Assembly: GCF_010119545.1 (NCBI RefSeq)
Contig: NZ_JAAEAA010000015.1
Coordinates: 62,001 to 126,000, forward strand
Reading direction: 5' to 3'
Origin: Pontibacter fetidus
GTDB taxonomy: Bacteria > Bacteroidota > Bacteroidia > Cytophagales > Hymenobacteraceae
Length of the DNA: 64,000 nt
In this document: piece after piece, positions 15,881 to 24,445 of the stretch
Layout: each line of letters begins with the position of its first letter
Numbering within the stretch: position 1 is the first letter of the stretch
Notes under the pieces: model-generated
The model's input: the letters and a program-made list of their open reading frames with translations, nothing else
Databases searched by the model: none
Told to the model about the DNA's origin: nothing
Position numbers and translations under genes: made by a program

Positions 15881-17104
15881 TTAAGCTTTTGCTTCGCATA
15901 ACTGCGTGGTTGCATAGTTACGGCGGGTGTAAAAGTGGTAGCTACCTAAAATCAGTAAGCTCAGGGTGGTTACAAGCGCCATTACGCCCGTCATAGGTAA
16001 AAGTGTTCGATTGTGCAGGTAACTTACTGCCGCAGAGGCCAGGGCACCGGTTCCCATTTGCAAACTACCAAGTATAGCCGAGGCACTTCCCGCATTTTTG
16101 TTGAAAGGCGCCATAGCCAAAGCCGTAGCATTCGGGTTGATAATGCCTAAACTGAACATAAAGCTGAAGAGAAGTATAAGTGTGCCAACCGCTGTAAGGT
16201 TACCGGACAAACTACCAAACAGCAATACGATAGCTGCAATAAACTGGATAACTCCCACTTTTAGAGCAATCTGTTTACTGGTCTGGCGGCGCAGCAGCAG
16301 CCTGTTAAACTGGCTACCGGTAATATAGCCTGCCGCGTTCATGGCAAAAGCTATCCCATACATTTTATCGGATAACCCGAAATACTCCATAAACACAAAC
16401 GGAGAACCAGAGATGTAGGCAAACAAACCAGCCTGCGCCAAACTACTGGCCACTGCATACGTCAGGAAAGAACGCTCTTTTAAAACGGAGGTAAAATCAC
16501 GAAGTATAGCCTGTGGCTTAAGCGAGATAGAGGCATCAGGACCTTTACTTTCGGGTAAAAGGCGTGCGACTGCAAAAAGCACCGCCGCGGCAATTATGGC
16601 CAGCACTATAAATATGGCATGCCAGCCAAAAGTAGCCGTAACATAACCGCCTATAGTTGGCGCAATAATTGGCGCCACCCCCATTACCAGCATCAGGGTA
16701 GAGAAAACGTTTGGTATATCTTTAATCGGGAACAGGTCGCGGACCATGGCACGGCTGGCCACCATACCTACGCAGCCACCAAGCGCCAGCAGTAAACGCA
16801 ACCCGATCAGCCACTCTACGGACGGCGCTAAAGCACAACCCAGGGCAGCCAGCACAAATATACTAAGCCCGATAACCAGCGGCTTTTTGCGCCCGAAGCG
16901 GTCAATTAAAGGGCCATAAATAAGCTGACCCACTGCAATACCGAAAAAGTAACTGGTAAGCGACAGCGCCACATGGGCAATGTCAGTGTTCAGGTCTTTG
17001 GCAATAGCCGGAAAGCCCGGTAAATACATATCGATGGCAAACGGGCCCAGTGCTGCTAAAGCACCCAGCACCAAAATGATTGTTCTGTGTTGTTTGTTTT
17101 TCAT
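15881..17104 (-). CDS. Bcr/CflA family multidrug efflux MFS transporter
   Basis: A 407-residue, 12-helix major facilitator. I chose ATG 17104 (MKNKQHRT), which gives a normal short N-terminus; the open frame extends 40 codons further but lacks family similarity. The first helix ALGPFAIDMYLPGFPAIAKDL is the DHA1 Bcr/CflA signature, and LIDRFGRKKPL is the loop 2-3 motif A. It exports drugs such as bicyclomycin, chloramphenicol or sulfonamides, or cysteine, in relatives. The AraC-type regulator directly upstream on the same strand is a likely controller (inference). Confidence 0.9.
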   Translation of the reverse strand: MKNKQHRTIILVLGALAALGPFAIDMYLPGFPAIAKDLNTDIAHVALSLTSYFFGIAVGQLIYGPLIDRFGRKKPLVIGLSIFVLAALGCALAPSVEWLIGLRLLLALGGCVGMVASRAMVRDLFPIKDIPNVFSTLMLVMGVAPIIAPTIGGYVTATFGWHAIFIVLAIIAAAVLFAVARLLPESKGPDASISLKPQAILRDFTSVLKERSFLTYAVASSLAQAGLFAYISGSPFVFMEYFGLSDKMYGIAFAMNAAGYITGSQFNRLLLRRQTSKQIALKVGVIQFIAAIVLLFGSLSGNLTAVGTLILLFSFMFSLGIINPNATALAMAPFNKNAGSASAILGSLQMGTGALASAAVSYLHNRTLLPMTGVMALVTTLSLLILGSYHFYTRRNYATTQLCEAKA

Positions 17105-17221
17105 ACGTTTCGTTAACAACTGAGAGCGCAAACCCGGCCATTTTGCCATGCTTGCGCTCTCAGAAGCGTTTATACAAGTTTTATTCTTTTCCTGAAAAGC
17201 GGGTTGGCTTAAAAGGAGGTG

Positions 17222-17229
17222 CAAAGATA
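17222..17229 (-). promoter_or_regulatory. -7 box upstream of the Bcr/CflA gene
   Basis: TATCTTTG on the minus strand, 118 bases from the chosen start, in the gap between regulator and exporter. Confidence 0.4.
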
Positions 17230-17280
17230 CTGCCGCAAATACGGGTAGCAGTGGACTGATTCTGACTTTAACTGGACGCT

Positions 17281-18132
17281 TTACGCCTGCTTGTACTTCT
17301 CCCGGAAAAGAGTAGGCGTCATGCTCTCCAACCTCCTGAATACCCGCGTAAAGTGCGAATGATCGGTGTACCCTAACGTATAGGCTATTTGCTGAATGGA
17401 ATCTGACGTATAAATAAGCATGCGTTTGGCTGCCAGCACTACACGCTTCTCAATTACCCGCGAGGGGGTATCGCCGGTTATGGCTTTGCTAAGTTCGCCC
17501 AGTTTTTTTGTGGTAATGTTCAGTTGGTCGGCATAATACTCTACGGTACGGTGATGGGTGAAATGGGCATCGAGCAGGGCCAGAAACTTACTGAAAACGG
17601 TATAGTTGTTAGCTGTATCTCCTACGTTTTGCCCGGAAGCTTTGTGCTGCTGCTCTTCGCGCAAAACGGCCAGCAGCGCCGACAGCAAATGCCTGGTGTA
17701 TACTTTGTTGGGTTCTGCCTGCTGAAAGTCCTGGTGCATGAGCCGGAACAGGCTGGTGATTTTATAGTGCAGCTCCGAGGTATGCACTGGCAATAACGTA
17801 AAACCGGTAACCTGGCTGAAAAGGTTATTGACAGACTGTGATAAAAACTCGTTGGTGAACCGGACTACATACAGGTGGGTCCAGGGTTGGGGCGTAAACT
17901 TATGCACTTTGCCCTGCGCCACTAGCACCACCAAAGGCCCTTTCAGTTCGTTGCGTTCGGTATCTAAGCTAAGCGTGGCGGCTCCTTCTTCTATAAACAG
18001 TATTTCCTGGAAAGCATGTCGGTGCGGACGCGCTTCATCTTTATCATATGTCGCCGGAATCTCCCGGTACCAGATCTGGAAGTCGGCTTCAGGCAGGTCG
18101 GGTAAACGGCGGTTTGGTTGCTCTTTTTGCAT
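17281..18132 (-). CDS. AraC-family transcriptional regulator
   Basis: A 283-residue regulator. The N-terminal half is a cupin-like effector domain with the signature RPHRHAFQEILFIEEGAATL (residues 36-55). The C-terminal third holds two helix-turn-helix units, ending in IQQIAYTLGYTDHSHFTRVFRRLESMTP, the AraC family consensus. Gene order (regulator, then exporter on the same strand, 176 bases apart) suggests that it controls the Bcr/CflA pump. The effector is unknown. Confidence 0.9.
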   Translation of the reverse strand: MQKEQPNRRLPDLPEADFQIWYREIPATYDKDEARPHRHAFQEILFIEEGAATLSLDTERNELKGPLVVLVAQGKVHKFTPQPWTHLYVVRFTNEFLSQSVNNLFSQVTGFTLLPVHTSELHYKITSLFRLMHQDFQQAEPNKVYTRHLLSALLAVLREEQQHKASGQNVGDTANNYTVFSKFLALLDAHFTHHRTVEYYADQLNITTKKLGELSKAITGDTPSRVIEKRVVLAAKRMLIYTSDSIQQIAYTLGYTDHSHFTRVFRRLESMTPTLFREKYKQA

Positions 18133-18184
18133 GGTTGTGCTTACGCAACAGTAAATGCCGGGTATAGTTTATAGTTGGCTGACT

Positions 18185-18222
18185 TTATAGTTATAGTTAT
18201 AGTTATAGTTATAGTTATAGTT
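18185..18222. repeat. six tandem copies of the hexamer TTATAG
   Basis: Exact units at 18185, 18191, 18197, 18203, 18209 and 18215, plus TT. Read on the other strand this is (CTATAA)6. The last unit supplies the TAA stop of the GNAT gene. The unit is the half-site of the iterated CTATAG/TATAGTT motif. Confidence 0.95.
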
Positions 18223-18739
18223 CCAGCTTCAGTATCACCATACCGCGATAGTCGGGCTTCATCCTTTCAAAATCTAACCTGTAGGTGCCACATTGTACGT
18301 AGCCATTCTGTTCATAAAACCGGATGGCATCGTGGCTGCTGTCCATCGCCTTCAGCCAGATAACTTTCTTATCCCGATCTTTTGCAAATTGGTTAGTGAA
18401 ATCCAATACCTGCCTGCCGATGCCTTTGCCCGAGGCTGCTTTTGTAAGGTAGATCCGTTCCAGCTCCAGCGCCTCCTCCGAACTATAGTTTCCCAGCTCT
18501 TTATTAATGTTCAGTTTCAGAAAGCCCGCCAGCTCGTCATCGGCATAGATCAGGAAAAAGGCAGCATTGTTATCTTCCAGTTCACTTTTCAGTGCCGCAT
18601 CGCTAAAGCTTTTTTCGATATACCAGGCACCGCCATCGTCCCACAAATGTAGATAATGGTCACCGTAGGCATTCAGGGCAATATCCTGTAAGGTATGTAA
18701 TGCTGATATAGTAATAGGGACGATAGAAACTGCTGGCAT
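18215..18739 (-). CDS. GNAT-family N-acetyltransferase
   Basis: A 174-residue protein. The acetyl-CoA loop is seen as LTKAASGKGIGRQVLDF (about residues 93-109; RxGxGxG/A type with KGIG), preceded by strand beta-4 ELERIYL and followed by IRFYEQNGYVQCGTYRLDFE. The product probably acetylates an amine on a small molecule or peptide; no substrate is evident. Its stop codon lies within the tandem TTATAG array, so array length changes could alter the 3' end. Confidence 0.87.
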   Translation of the reverse strand: MPAVSIVPITISALHTLQDIALNAYGDHYLHLWDDGGAWYIEKSFSDAALKSELEDNNAAFFLIYADDELAGFLKLNINKELGNYSSEEALELERIYLTKAASGKGIGRQVLDFTNQFAKDRDKKVIWLKAMDSSHDAIRFYEQNGYVQCGTYRLDFERMKPDYRGMVILKLEL

Positions 18740-18766
18740 AAATAAATTGAATTAGATGCGATGCCA

Positions 18767-18774
18767 CAAATGTA
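18767..18774 (-). promoter_or_regulatory. -7 box of the GNAT gene
   Basis: TACATTTG on the minus strand, 28 bases upstream of the start, an exact TAnnTTTG match. Confidence 0.45.
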
Positions 18775-18881
18775 CAGTTCTTTAAACGCCCGGTAAAGCC
18801 AACTATAGCTTTTATAGTTTACGGCCCAGCTTAACGCCAGCCACGGCACCAATTGGCATGAAACCCGAACTATAGTTGTAA

Positions 18882-18916
18882 AAGAAAAAAGACTGCCTTA
18901 TACGGGCAGCCTTTTT
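18882..18916. terminator. bidirectional hairpin between the protease and GNAT genes
   Basis: AAAAAG-A-CTGCC pairs with GGCAG-C-CTTTTT around a short loop; A-run on one side and T-run on the other. Confidence 0.6.
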
Positions 18917-19030
18917 AGTCCTCTGTAAATAAAGCAGCCTGCGCTGCCAACTATATACTATAAAGTAAAAGCTTTAAACAAAAAAGCCACCCGGGTAGAG
19001 GACACAGGCGACCTTTTTGCTTATCAGGGT

Positions 19031-20437
19031 TTAAAAACCACTTACGTTAAGACGACCGCCTGTTACGCATTTACCTGAAAGTGATGCTGTAGGAACAGCG
19101 CTGCTCAGGATGGCATTTTTAATAGCAGCCGCAGTAGAACCCGGATGCGAAGCAGCATATAACGCTACACCACCAGTTACGTGCGGTGTTGCCATAGACG
19201 TACCGTTGTAAGAAGAATAGGTGTTAAAAGCTGTACTTGAGTTGATGGCAGAACCAGGCGCACCGATATCTACTGTAGTGGCACCATAGTTAGAGAACGA
19301 TGATTTGGCACCTGTGTTTGTGATAGCTGCAACGGCAATAACGTTAGGCAGATCCATGTTAGATGGGTAGCTGGCTACGGCATCGTTGTTATCGCCTACG
19401 CCGTCGCTGCCGCCATTACCGGCTGCTGCTACAAACAGTATCTCTTTTGCGTTGGCACGGTTTACGGCATCATAAAGCGCCTGCGAAAAGCCGCCGCCAC
19501 CCCATGAGTTGTTGCTGGCCACTACGTTCATGCCGTGGCGGGTTTTCAGGTCGGTCAGGTAATCTACAGCTTTAACAGCGTTGGCAGTAGTACCACCTCT
19601 GCGGCCCAAAAACTTAAGAGAGATTATGGTTACGTTCCAGTTAACGCCTACCACGCCTTTGCCATCGTTTGCAGCACCTATTGTACCGGCTACGTGTGTG
19701 CCGTGGTCATCCAGGCTGCCTCTTGAGCCACCGTCATATACCTCGTTGTTGTTACCGTCAAAGTCCCAGCCGTGTACATCGTCCACGTAACCGTTGCCAT
19801 CGTTGTCAACGCCGTCAACCGGGTCGTAAGGGTTAGTCCAGACGTTGGCAGCCAGGTCAGGGTGGGTGTACTGGATACCTTCATCAATAATACCCACCAC
19901 TACCGATTTTGAACCAGTGTTACCAGTTGCCCACGCTTCGCCGGCCTGGCTGCCATACTGGTTTGCAGGGCTGGTGCCATCGCCGTACATACCCCACAAC
20001 GAACCATTGGTATAGTAAGGGTCAGAAGATGCCGCTGCATGAGTATAAATATAGTTTGGCTCGGCATACTCAATTTCTGCACCGCCTTTTATTTTGCTGA
20101 TCGCTTCCAGGGCAGCCATTGGGGTATGCACCAGGGTAAGGCCTTCTCTGTCGCCGGCGCGCTCCATCATTTTAGTTAAGATGCGCTCTTTTACTTTACC
20201 GCTAATGCGGGCCAGGGCGGCCGATTTTGCCTCTGCCGATGCACCTGCTTTAAACTTAACAAGCACTTCGTTTGCTACATATTGCTGCCCGATGCCGGCA
20301 GCCGCAGCCGCCTCATGCGAGGTAGCAAATTCTTTATCTTCTAACATCGTTTCTTTTTCGCAGCTGGTAAGCACTGCCGCAGACAGAATGGCCATGGCAA
20401 CAGCAGATTTTCCTGCCGTCAGGTAGTTTTTAATCAT
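19031..20437 (-). CDS. S8 (subtilisin-like) serine peptidase, probable lipoprotein
   Basis: A 468-residue exported protease. The N-terminus has a lipobox (LSAAVLTSC, Cys26), so it is probably lipid-anchored. Residues about 50-130 form an inhibitor/propeptide-like domain ending in IEYAEPNYIY. The catalytic domain has Asp185 (VVVGIIDEGIQ), His245 (DDHGTHVAGTIG), oxyanion Asn341 (VAAAGNGG) and Ser414 (NGTSMATPHVTGG), so the triad is complete. Two Asp-rich loops (YDPVDGVDNDGNGYVDD) look like calcium sites. There is no type IX tail. Substrates are unknown; general extracellular protein digestion is likely. Confidence 0.93.
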   Translation of the reverse strand: MIKNYLTAGKSAVAMAILSAAVLTSCEKETMLEDKEFATSHEAAAAAGIGQQYVANEVLVKFKAGASAEAKSAALARISGKVKERILTKMMERAGDREGLTLVHTPMAALEAISKIKGGAEIEYAEPNYIYTHAAASSDPYYTNGSLWGMYGDGTSPANQYGSQAGEAWATGNTGSKSVVVGIIDEGIQYTHPDLAANVWTNPYDPVDGVDNDGNGYVDDVHGWDFDGNNNEVYDGGSRGSLDDHGTHVAGTIGAANDGKGVVGVNWNVTIISLKFLGRRGGTTANAVKAVDYLTDLKTRHGMNVVASNNSWGGGGFSQALYDAVNRANAKEILFVAAAGNGGSDGVGDNNDAVASYPSNMDLPNVIAVAAITNTGAKSSFSNYGATTVDIGAPGSAINSSTAFNTYSSYNGTSMATPHVTGGVALYAASHPGSTAAAIKNAILSSAVPTASLSGKCVTGGRLNVSGF

Positions 20438-20958
20438 AATAGTTTGTTGTTTTAGGTGAAAAGTTAAGGTGTTGTAAGATCAAATATTCCAATTATAATA
20501 GACTATAAAAAGGAAGAATTTACAGCTCAGGTAACATCTAAATAACACCTGTTAGCCAACCACTTACACCAGATACAATCTATTTTTCACCTTTCCTGGC
20601 TCCAGATAACCGATATACCTAAAACAAAATATTAACAAAAAGTAACAATACTACTTTTGCTATGTTTTAAAAATATTTTGCTGCCCTGGTTAGGCTGGTC
20701 TACCTATAGTTGCAGTTTACATAAACTGACTAAAGCCACGAAAAGGCTCTAAAAACAAAGGCTGCCCTAAACAAATAAGGCAGCCTTCTGGCACTGCAAA
20801 CCAATTCAGGCAGCAATATGGTCAACCAATACTTTTCACTTTTCAGGCTGTCATTTCAGGTTTTGTGAGAGAACAATACTTGGTGCCTGGTAAACAATCA
20901 TACAAAGCCCTCTTTCGCGGAAGTTAAAGTTATTGGCAGTAGGCTAAGTATAGTCTGG
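20438..20958. other. 521-base gap upstream of the protease
   Basis: AT-rich (many A-runs at 20620-20680). It contains the hairpin at 20758-20787 and one CTATAG core (20705). No ORF or recognised RNA. Confidence 0.65.
20758..20787 (-). terminator. hairpin downstream of the DUF3108-like gene
   Basis: AAGGCTGCC (20758-20766) pairs with GGCAGCCTT (20779-20787); on the minus strand it is followed by TGTTTTTAG. It ends the gene at 20959-21720, though 170 bases away. Confidence 0.55.
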
Positions 20959-21720
20959 TTAGATATATTTCCCGGCCAGGGTGCCCAGTTTTACTTTGTA
21001 GCGGATTATGCCGTTAAACTTTTCCTCCATCTTTAGCACTTCATGCGTTTTCTTGGTAACCCAGAAAATGCCATAGTTATCCGGGCTATAGTCTATGCGC
21101 AGCAGCCAGCAATCTATTGTCTGGTTATTTATAGTTGGAAGTTTTTCGGAGCCGGTAACTTTATAACTATAGATTTGCGGACCAGTTTTGCTGCCCGGGT
21201 GGTAAAAGTTTATCAGGAAAACAGTGTTGGCTTTTAGCGGCAGGCTCTCGAAAAACTCCATGTCCAGTTCCCAGTTATAGGTTGGCTGCGCTATAGGCAT
21301 TACAAATTTGCGCCATGGGTTTGTCTTAGCAGTATCGGCAGCTGTTATTTTATCCGGGTAAAAGTTAAAAGCTGCTGTGCCCCTTGCCGATGTGCTGGTA
21401 TGAAAGACAGGAGTAAAGTCCTTCTCCATCACAGACTCAATCGTTCGGTTACTCAGCGTATCAGCCCCGATCCAGTTCTGCCGGATAACCAGCCGTTCTT
21501 TGCCCTGCACCTGCTCAAATTGTACGTCGCGGTTCCAGAGGCTTTGGGTAAGCACTTTCGGGTTTTTGGGGTTGCTTATAGTTACCAGGTACTGCCGTGT
21601 GCCCGGCTTCAGGTGTTTGGTGTTGATGTGTTTACTAGTGACGCGCACCGTGTCGGGTTGGGCCATAGGAGCCGTGAACATGATGCCGAAAAGCACCAAT
21701 AGCATTACTAATTTCTTCAT
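20959..21720 (-). CDS. secreted protein resembling DUF3108
   Basis: A 253-residue protein with a signal peptide (MKKLVMLLVLFGIMFTAPMA, cleavage near AQP). The body is beta-rich, with FNFYPDKITAAD, an IDCWLLRIDY segment and the closing FWVTKKTHEVLKMEEKFNG, a layout like that of DUF3108 periplasmic proteins, which fold into lipocalin-like barrels. No catalytic motif. Function unknown; the DUF assignment is tentative. Confidence 0.6.
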   Translation of the reverse strand: MKKLVMLLVLFGIMFTAPMAQPDTVRVTSKHINTKHLKPGTRQYLVTISNPKNPKVLTQSLWNRDVQFEQVQGKERLVIRQNWIGADTLSNRTIESVMEKDFTPVFHTSTSARGTAAFNFYPDKITAADTAKTNPWRKFVMPIAQPTYNWELDMEFFESLPLKANTVFLINFYHPGSKTGPQIYSYKVTGSEKLPTINNQTIDCWLLRIDYSPDNYGIFWVTKKTHEVLKMEEKFNGIIRYKVKLGTLAGKYI

Positions 21721-21806
21721 AGTTATAGGGTTGGAATGTGTTAACTATAGTTCGATGTTTAAACTATAGTCTGCAAAATAAAGGCTTTTGCAGGAAGTAT
21801 AAAAGC

Positions 21807-21842
21807 AAAAAGGGTTAGCCGAAAATCCGGCCAACCCTTTTT
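21807..21842 (-). terminator. terminator of lpd
   Basis: AAAAGGGTT-A-GCCG pairs with CGGC-C-AACCCTTTT (one mismatch) with short loop; T-run follows on the minus strand. Just beyond the lpd stop. Confidence 0.75.
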
Positions 21843-21861
21843 ATTATAGTTAAAGCTATAC

Positions 21862-23256
21862 TTACAGGTGAATTACTTCGTCGTAAGCAGCGGCGGCAGC
21901 TTCCATAATAGCCTCGCTCATGGTTGGGTGCGGGTGTACTGACTTGATGATCTCGTGGCCGGTAGTTTCCAGTTTACGGGCAACAACCACTTCTGCGATC
22001 ATCTCAGTTACGTTAGCACCGATCATGTGTGCACCTAAGAACTCGCCATACTTGGCATCAAAGATAACTTTCACGAAACCATCTTTAGCACCGGCCGCAC
22101 TTGCCTTACCAGACGCTGAGAACGGGAACTTACCCACTTTGATCTCGATACCCTGCTCACGCGCCGCTTTCTCAGTAAGACCAACCGAAGCGATCTCAGG
22201 AGAGCAATACGTACAGCCCGGTATGTTGCCATAGTTCAACGGCTCCGGATGATGACCAGCAATAGCTTCTACACAGATAATACCTTCAGCAGATGCTACG
22301 TGCGCCAACGCTGGACCAGGAACGATGTCACCGATCGCGAAGATGCCGTCTACATTTGTTTTATAGTACTCGTCAACTATAACTCTGCCACGGTCAACTT
22401 TAATACCCAGCTCTTCAAGGCCAATGTTCTCCAGGTTTGTCTGGATACCTACTGCAGAAAGTACTACTTCCGCTTCCAGAATCTCTTCGCCTTTGGCAGT
22501 TTTAACAGTTACCTTGCACAGGTCGCCGCTTGTATCAACTTTCTCTACCGAAGACTCCGTCATGATGTTGATGCCAGCCTTTTTGAAAGACTTCGCCAAC
22601 TGACGTGATACTTCTTCGTCCTCAACCGGAACAATGTTTGGCATATATTCCACTATAGTTACCTTGGTACCCATGGCGTTGTAGAAGTAAGCAAACTCCA
22701 CCCCGATCGCACCCGAACCAACCACTACCATAGATTTCGGCATTTTATCCAAAGCCATGGCCTGGCGGTAACCTATTATCTTTTTACCATCGATCGGCAG
22801 GTTAGGCAGCTCGCGTGAACGGGCACCAGTTGCGATGATGATGTTGGTAGCTTCTACCGTTTCGGTTTTGCCTTCGGCGTTGGTAACTTCTACCTTACCT
22901 TTGGCAACTACTTTACCAGTACCCATTATCGCATCAATCTTGTTTTTGCGGAACAGGAACTGGATGCCTTTGCTCATGCCATCGGCTACACCGCGGCTAC
23001 GCTGAATTACTTTCGTAAAGTCTACAGAAGCTTCACCGATGTTGATACCATAATCAGCAGCATGGTTGATATATTCAAAAACGTTCGCGCTTTTAAGCAG
23101 GGCTTTTGTCGGGATACAACCCCAGTTAAGGCAAATACCACCCAGCGACTCGCGCTCGATAACACCTACCTTCATACCCAACTGCGATGCACGGATAGCT
23201 GCTACGTAACCGCCCGGTCCGCTGCCAAGCACTACTAAATCGTATTTTGATGCCAT
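21862..23256 (-). CDS. lpdA: dihydrolipoyl dehydrogenase (E3)
   Basis: FAD-dependent disulfide oxidoreductase that reoxidises dihydrolipoamide for 2-oxo-acid dehydrogenase complexes and the glycine cleavage system. With the start at ATG 23256 (MASKYDLV) it has 464 residues, the usual length. GSGPGGYVAA is the FAD site, the redox pair is Cys42/Cys47 (GGICLNWGCIPTKALL), GSGAIGVEFAYFY is the NAD site, and the end HPHPTMSEAIMEAA provides the catalytic His-Glu. The longer frame (nine more codons) is rejected because the promoter lies over it: TAATTTTG 25 bases upstream with TTTG at the right distance. Confidence 0.96.
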   Translation of the reverse strand: MASKYDLVVLGSGPGGYVAAIRASQLGMKVGVIERESLGGICLNWGCIPTKALLKSANVFEYINHAADYGINIGEASVDFTKVIQRSRGVADGMSKGIQFLFRKNKIDAIMGTGKVVAKGKVEVTNAEGKTETVEATNIIIATGARSRELPNLPIDGKKIIGYRQAMALDKMPKSMVVVGSGAIGVEFAYFYNAMGTKVTIVEYMPNIVPVEDEEVSRQLAKSFKKAGINIMTESSVEKVDTSGDLCKVTVKTAKGEEILEAEVVLSAVGIQTNLENIGLEELGIKVDRGRVIVDEYYKTNVDGIFAIGDIVPGPALAHVASAEGIICVEAIAGHHPEPLNYGNIPGCTYCSPEIASVGLTEKAAREQGIEIKVGKFPFSASGKASAAGAKDGFVKVIFDAKYGEFLGAHMIGANVTEMIAEVVVARKLETTGHEIIKSVHPHPTMSEAIMEAAAAAYDEVIHL

Positions 23257-23280
23257 AGTCTCTATTTTTAAAATGATGAG

Positions 23281-23311
23281 CAAAATTAATCGGAAATCCC
23301 AACTTCACAAA
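23281..23311 (-). promoter_or_regulatory. lpd promoter
   Basis: On the minus strand TTTG (23311-23308), 19 bases, then TAATTTTG (23288-23281): both boxes of the Bacteroidota consensus at normal spacing, 25 bases upstream of the start. Confidence 0.65.
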
Positions 23312-23456
23312 ACCACTTATTGGCCACAACTATAGCATAATGGCAAGATGCGGATTGTATCCATTTACTACAGATTCACAAAAACGGAAAAATACTTTTA
23401 AAAGAGCCCTGATCTGCTGTACTTTGCACTGAATTAGAAAACATTACAATTTTTGC

Positions 23457-24065
23457 ATGAGAATACTTTTACCTCTACTCTTAGCTATATTCGTGTCTTT
23501 TACCGCCATCGCCCAGAAAACGGCGAAGGAATATTTTATTAACGGCAACGAAAAGTTTAACGCCGGAAAGTATACTGATGCTATTAAAGCCTACGACCAG
23601 GTGCTGAAGCTGGAGCCGAAACACGCCGCCACTTATACTAACCGCGGCGTAGCCAAAGACAGACTGCTGGATTACCGTGGTGCTATCGAGGATTTTACGC
23701 AGGCTATTACCCTAAACCCAAAGTATACGGAAGCTTACCTGAGCCGTGGCCTGAGCAAGTATAACCTGAAAGATTACCGCAGCGCCCTCCTGGACTATAA
23801 CAAAGGCATTGAACTGAACCCCAAAGATGCCAAAGCCTATAACAACCGCGGTCTGGTGCGTTACGGGTTAAAAGACTACAGCGGTGCCATCGCCGACTAT
23901 ACCAAAGCCCTAACTATAAACACCCGCTACGAAGAGGCCTACTATAACCGAGGAGCTCCCAAGTATAACCTCGGCGACAAAGCCGGTGCCTGCGCCGACT
24001 GGACCAAAGCCAAACAACTGGGCGTAAAAGAAGCCGATCAGTATTTGAAGAAGTTCTGTAAGTAG
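23457..24065 (+). CDS. secreted tetratricopeptide-repeat protein
   Basis: A 202-residue protein with a signal peptide (MRILLPLLLAIFVSFTAIA, cleavage near AQK) and about five TPR units from residue 25 on, each with the pattern YxxRGxxKxxLxDYxxAxxDYxKAIELNP. Probable periplasmic protein-protein adaptor; no partner can be named. A TACTTTGC string, close to the -7 consensus, lies about 35 bases upstream. It ends with a good terminator and is the last gene before the AT-rich island. Confidence 0.88.
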   Translation: MRILLPLLLAIFVSFTAIAQKTAKEYFINGNEKFNAGKYTDAIKAYDQVLKLEPKHAATYTNRGVAKDRLLDYRGAIEDFTQAITLNPKYTEAYLSRGLSKYNLKDYRSALLDYNKGIELNPKDAKAYNNRGLVRYGLKDYSGAIADYTKALTINTRYEEAYYNRGAPKYNLGDKAGACADWTKAKQLGVKEADQYLKKFCK

Positions 24066-24087
24066 ATTCTACCGAAGTATAAAGTAT

Positions 24088-24127
24088 AAACCCCGGCTGC
24101 TCTGATGAAGTGGCCGGGGTTTTGTTT
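24088..24127 (+). terminator. terminator of the TPR gene
   Basis: AAACCCCGGC (24088-24097) pairs with GCCGGGGTTT (24113-24122), followed by TGTTTTTG. Confidence 0.85.
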
Positions 24128-24157
24128 TTGTGTTGTGCGGAATATTGTGGTAATTAG

Positions 24158-24445
24158 ATGTTTGGGAGGAACTACATTTTGACACAATTTGGTTTGATAG
24201 TTACACCATATAATGAATCACACTTACATTTTTCGAAGAAAAGTATGGAAAGAGATCATAATACGATAAGGGTTGGAATTTGTAAATATACAAGTAGAAA
24301 AGTTCTGCAACTAAGGGACTTCCCTTCAAACGATGCAATAGATGAAAAAGGCTGGCTATGTTTACATGATGATACTGAAGAAGAAGAAATTCAAAATATA
24401 ATTAAATTTCTTTACGGCATTGACATAGAAATTCATAATAACTAA
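24158..24445 (+). CDS. hypothetical protein in AT-rich island
   Basis: A 95-residue acidic protein with no family I recognise and no signal peptide. Visible features are RVGICKYTSRKVLQLRDFP in the middle and an acidic stretch DDTEEEEIQ near the end. Codon use is strongly AT-biased, unlike the neighbours on either side. Its stop overlaps the start of the HNH gene by one base (TAATG), so it belongs to the same transcript and may act with it, for example as an accessory, antitoxin-like or specificity protein (speculation). Confidence 0.6.
   Translation: MFGRNYILTQFGLIVTPYNESHLHFSKKSMERDHNTIRVGICKYTSRKVLQLRDFPSNDAIDEKGWLCLHDDTEEEEIQNIIKFLYGIDIEIHNN

Noticed and set aside
18185-18222. Tandem hexamers as a CRISPR-like array
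   Set aside because: Units are contiguous 6-mers with no spacers; a simple microsatellite.
20438-20958. Small RNA gene in the gap before the protease
   Set aside because: A hairpin is present but no promoter with both boxes was found; it is explained as a terminator.
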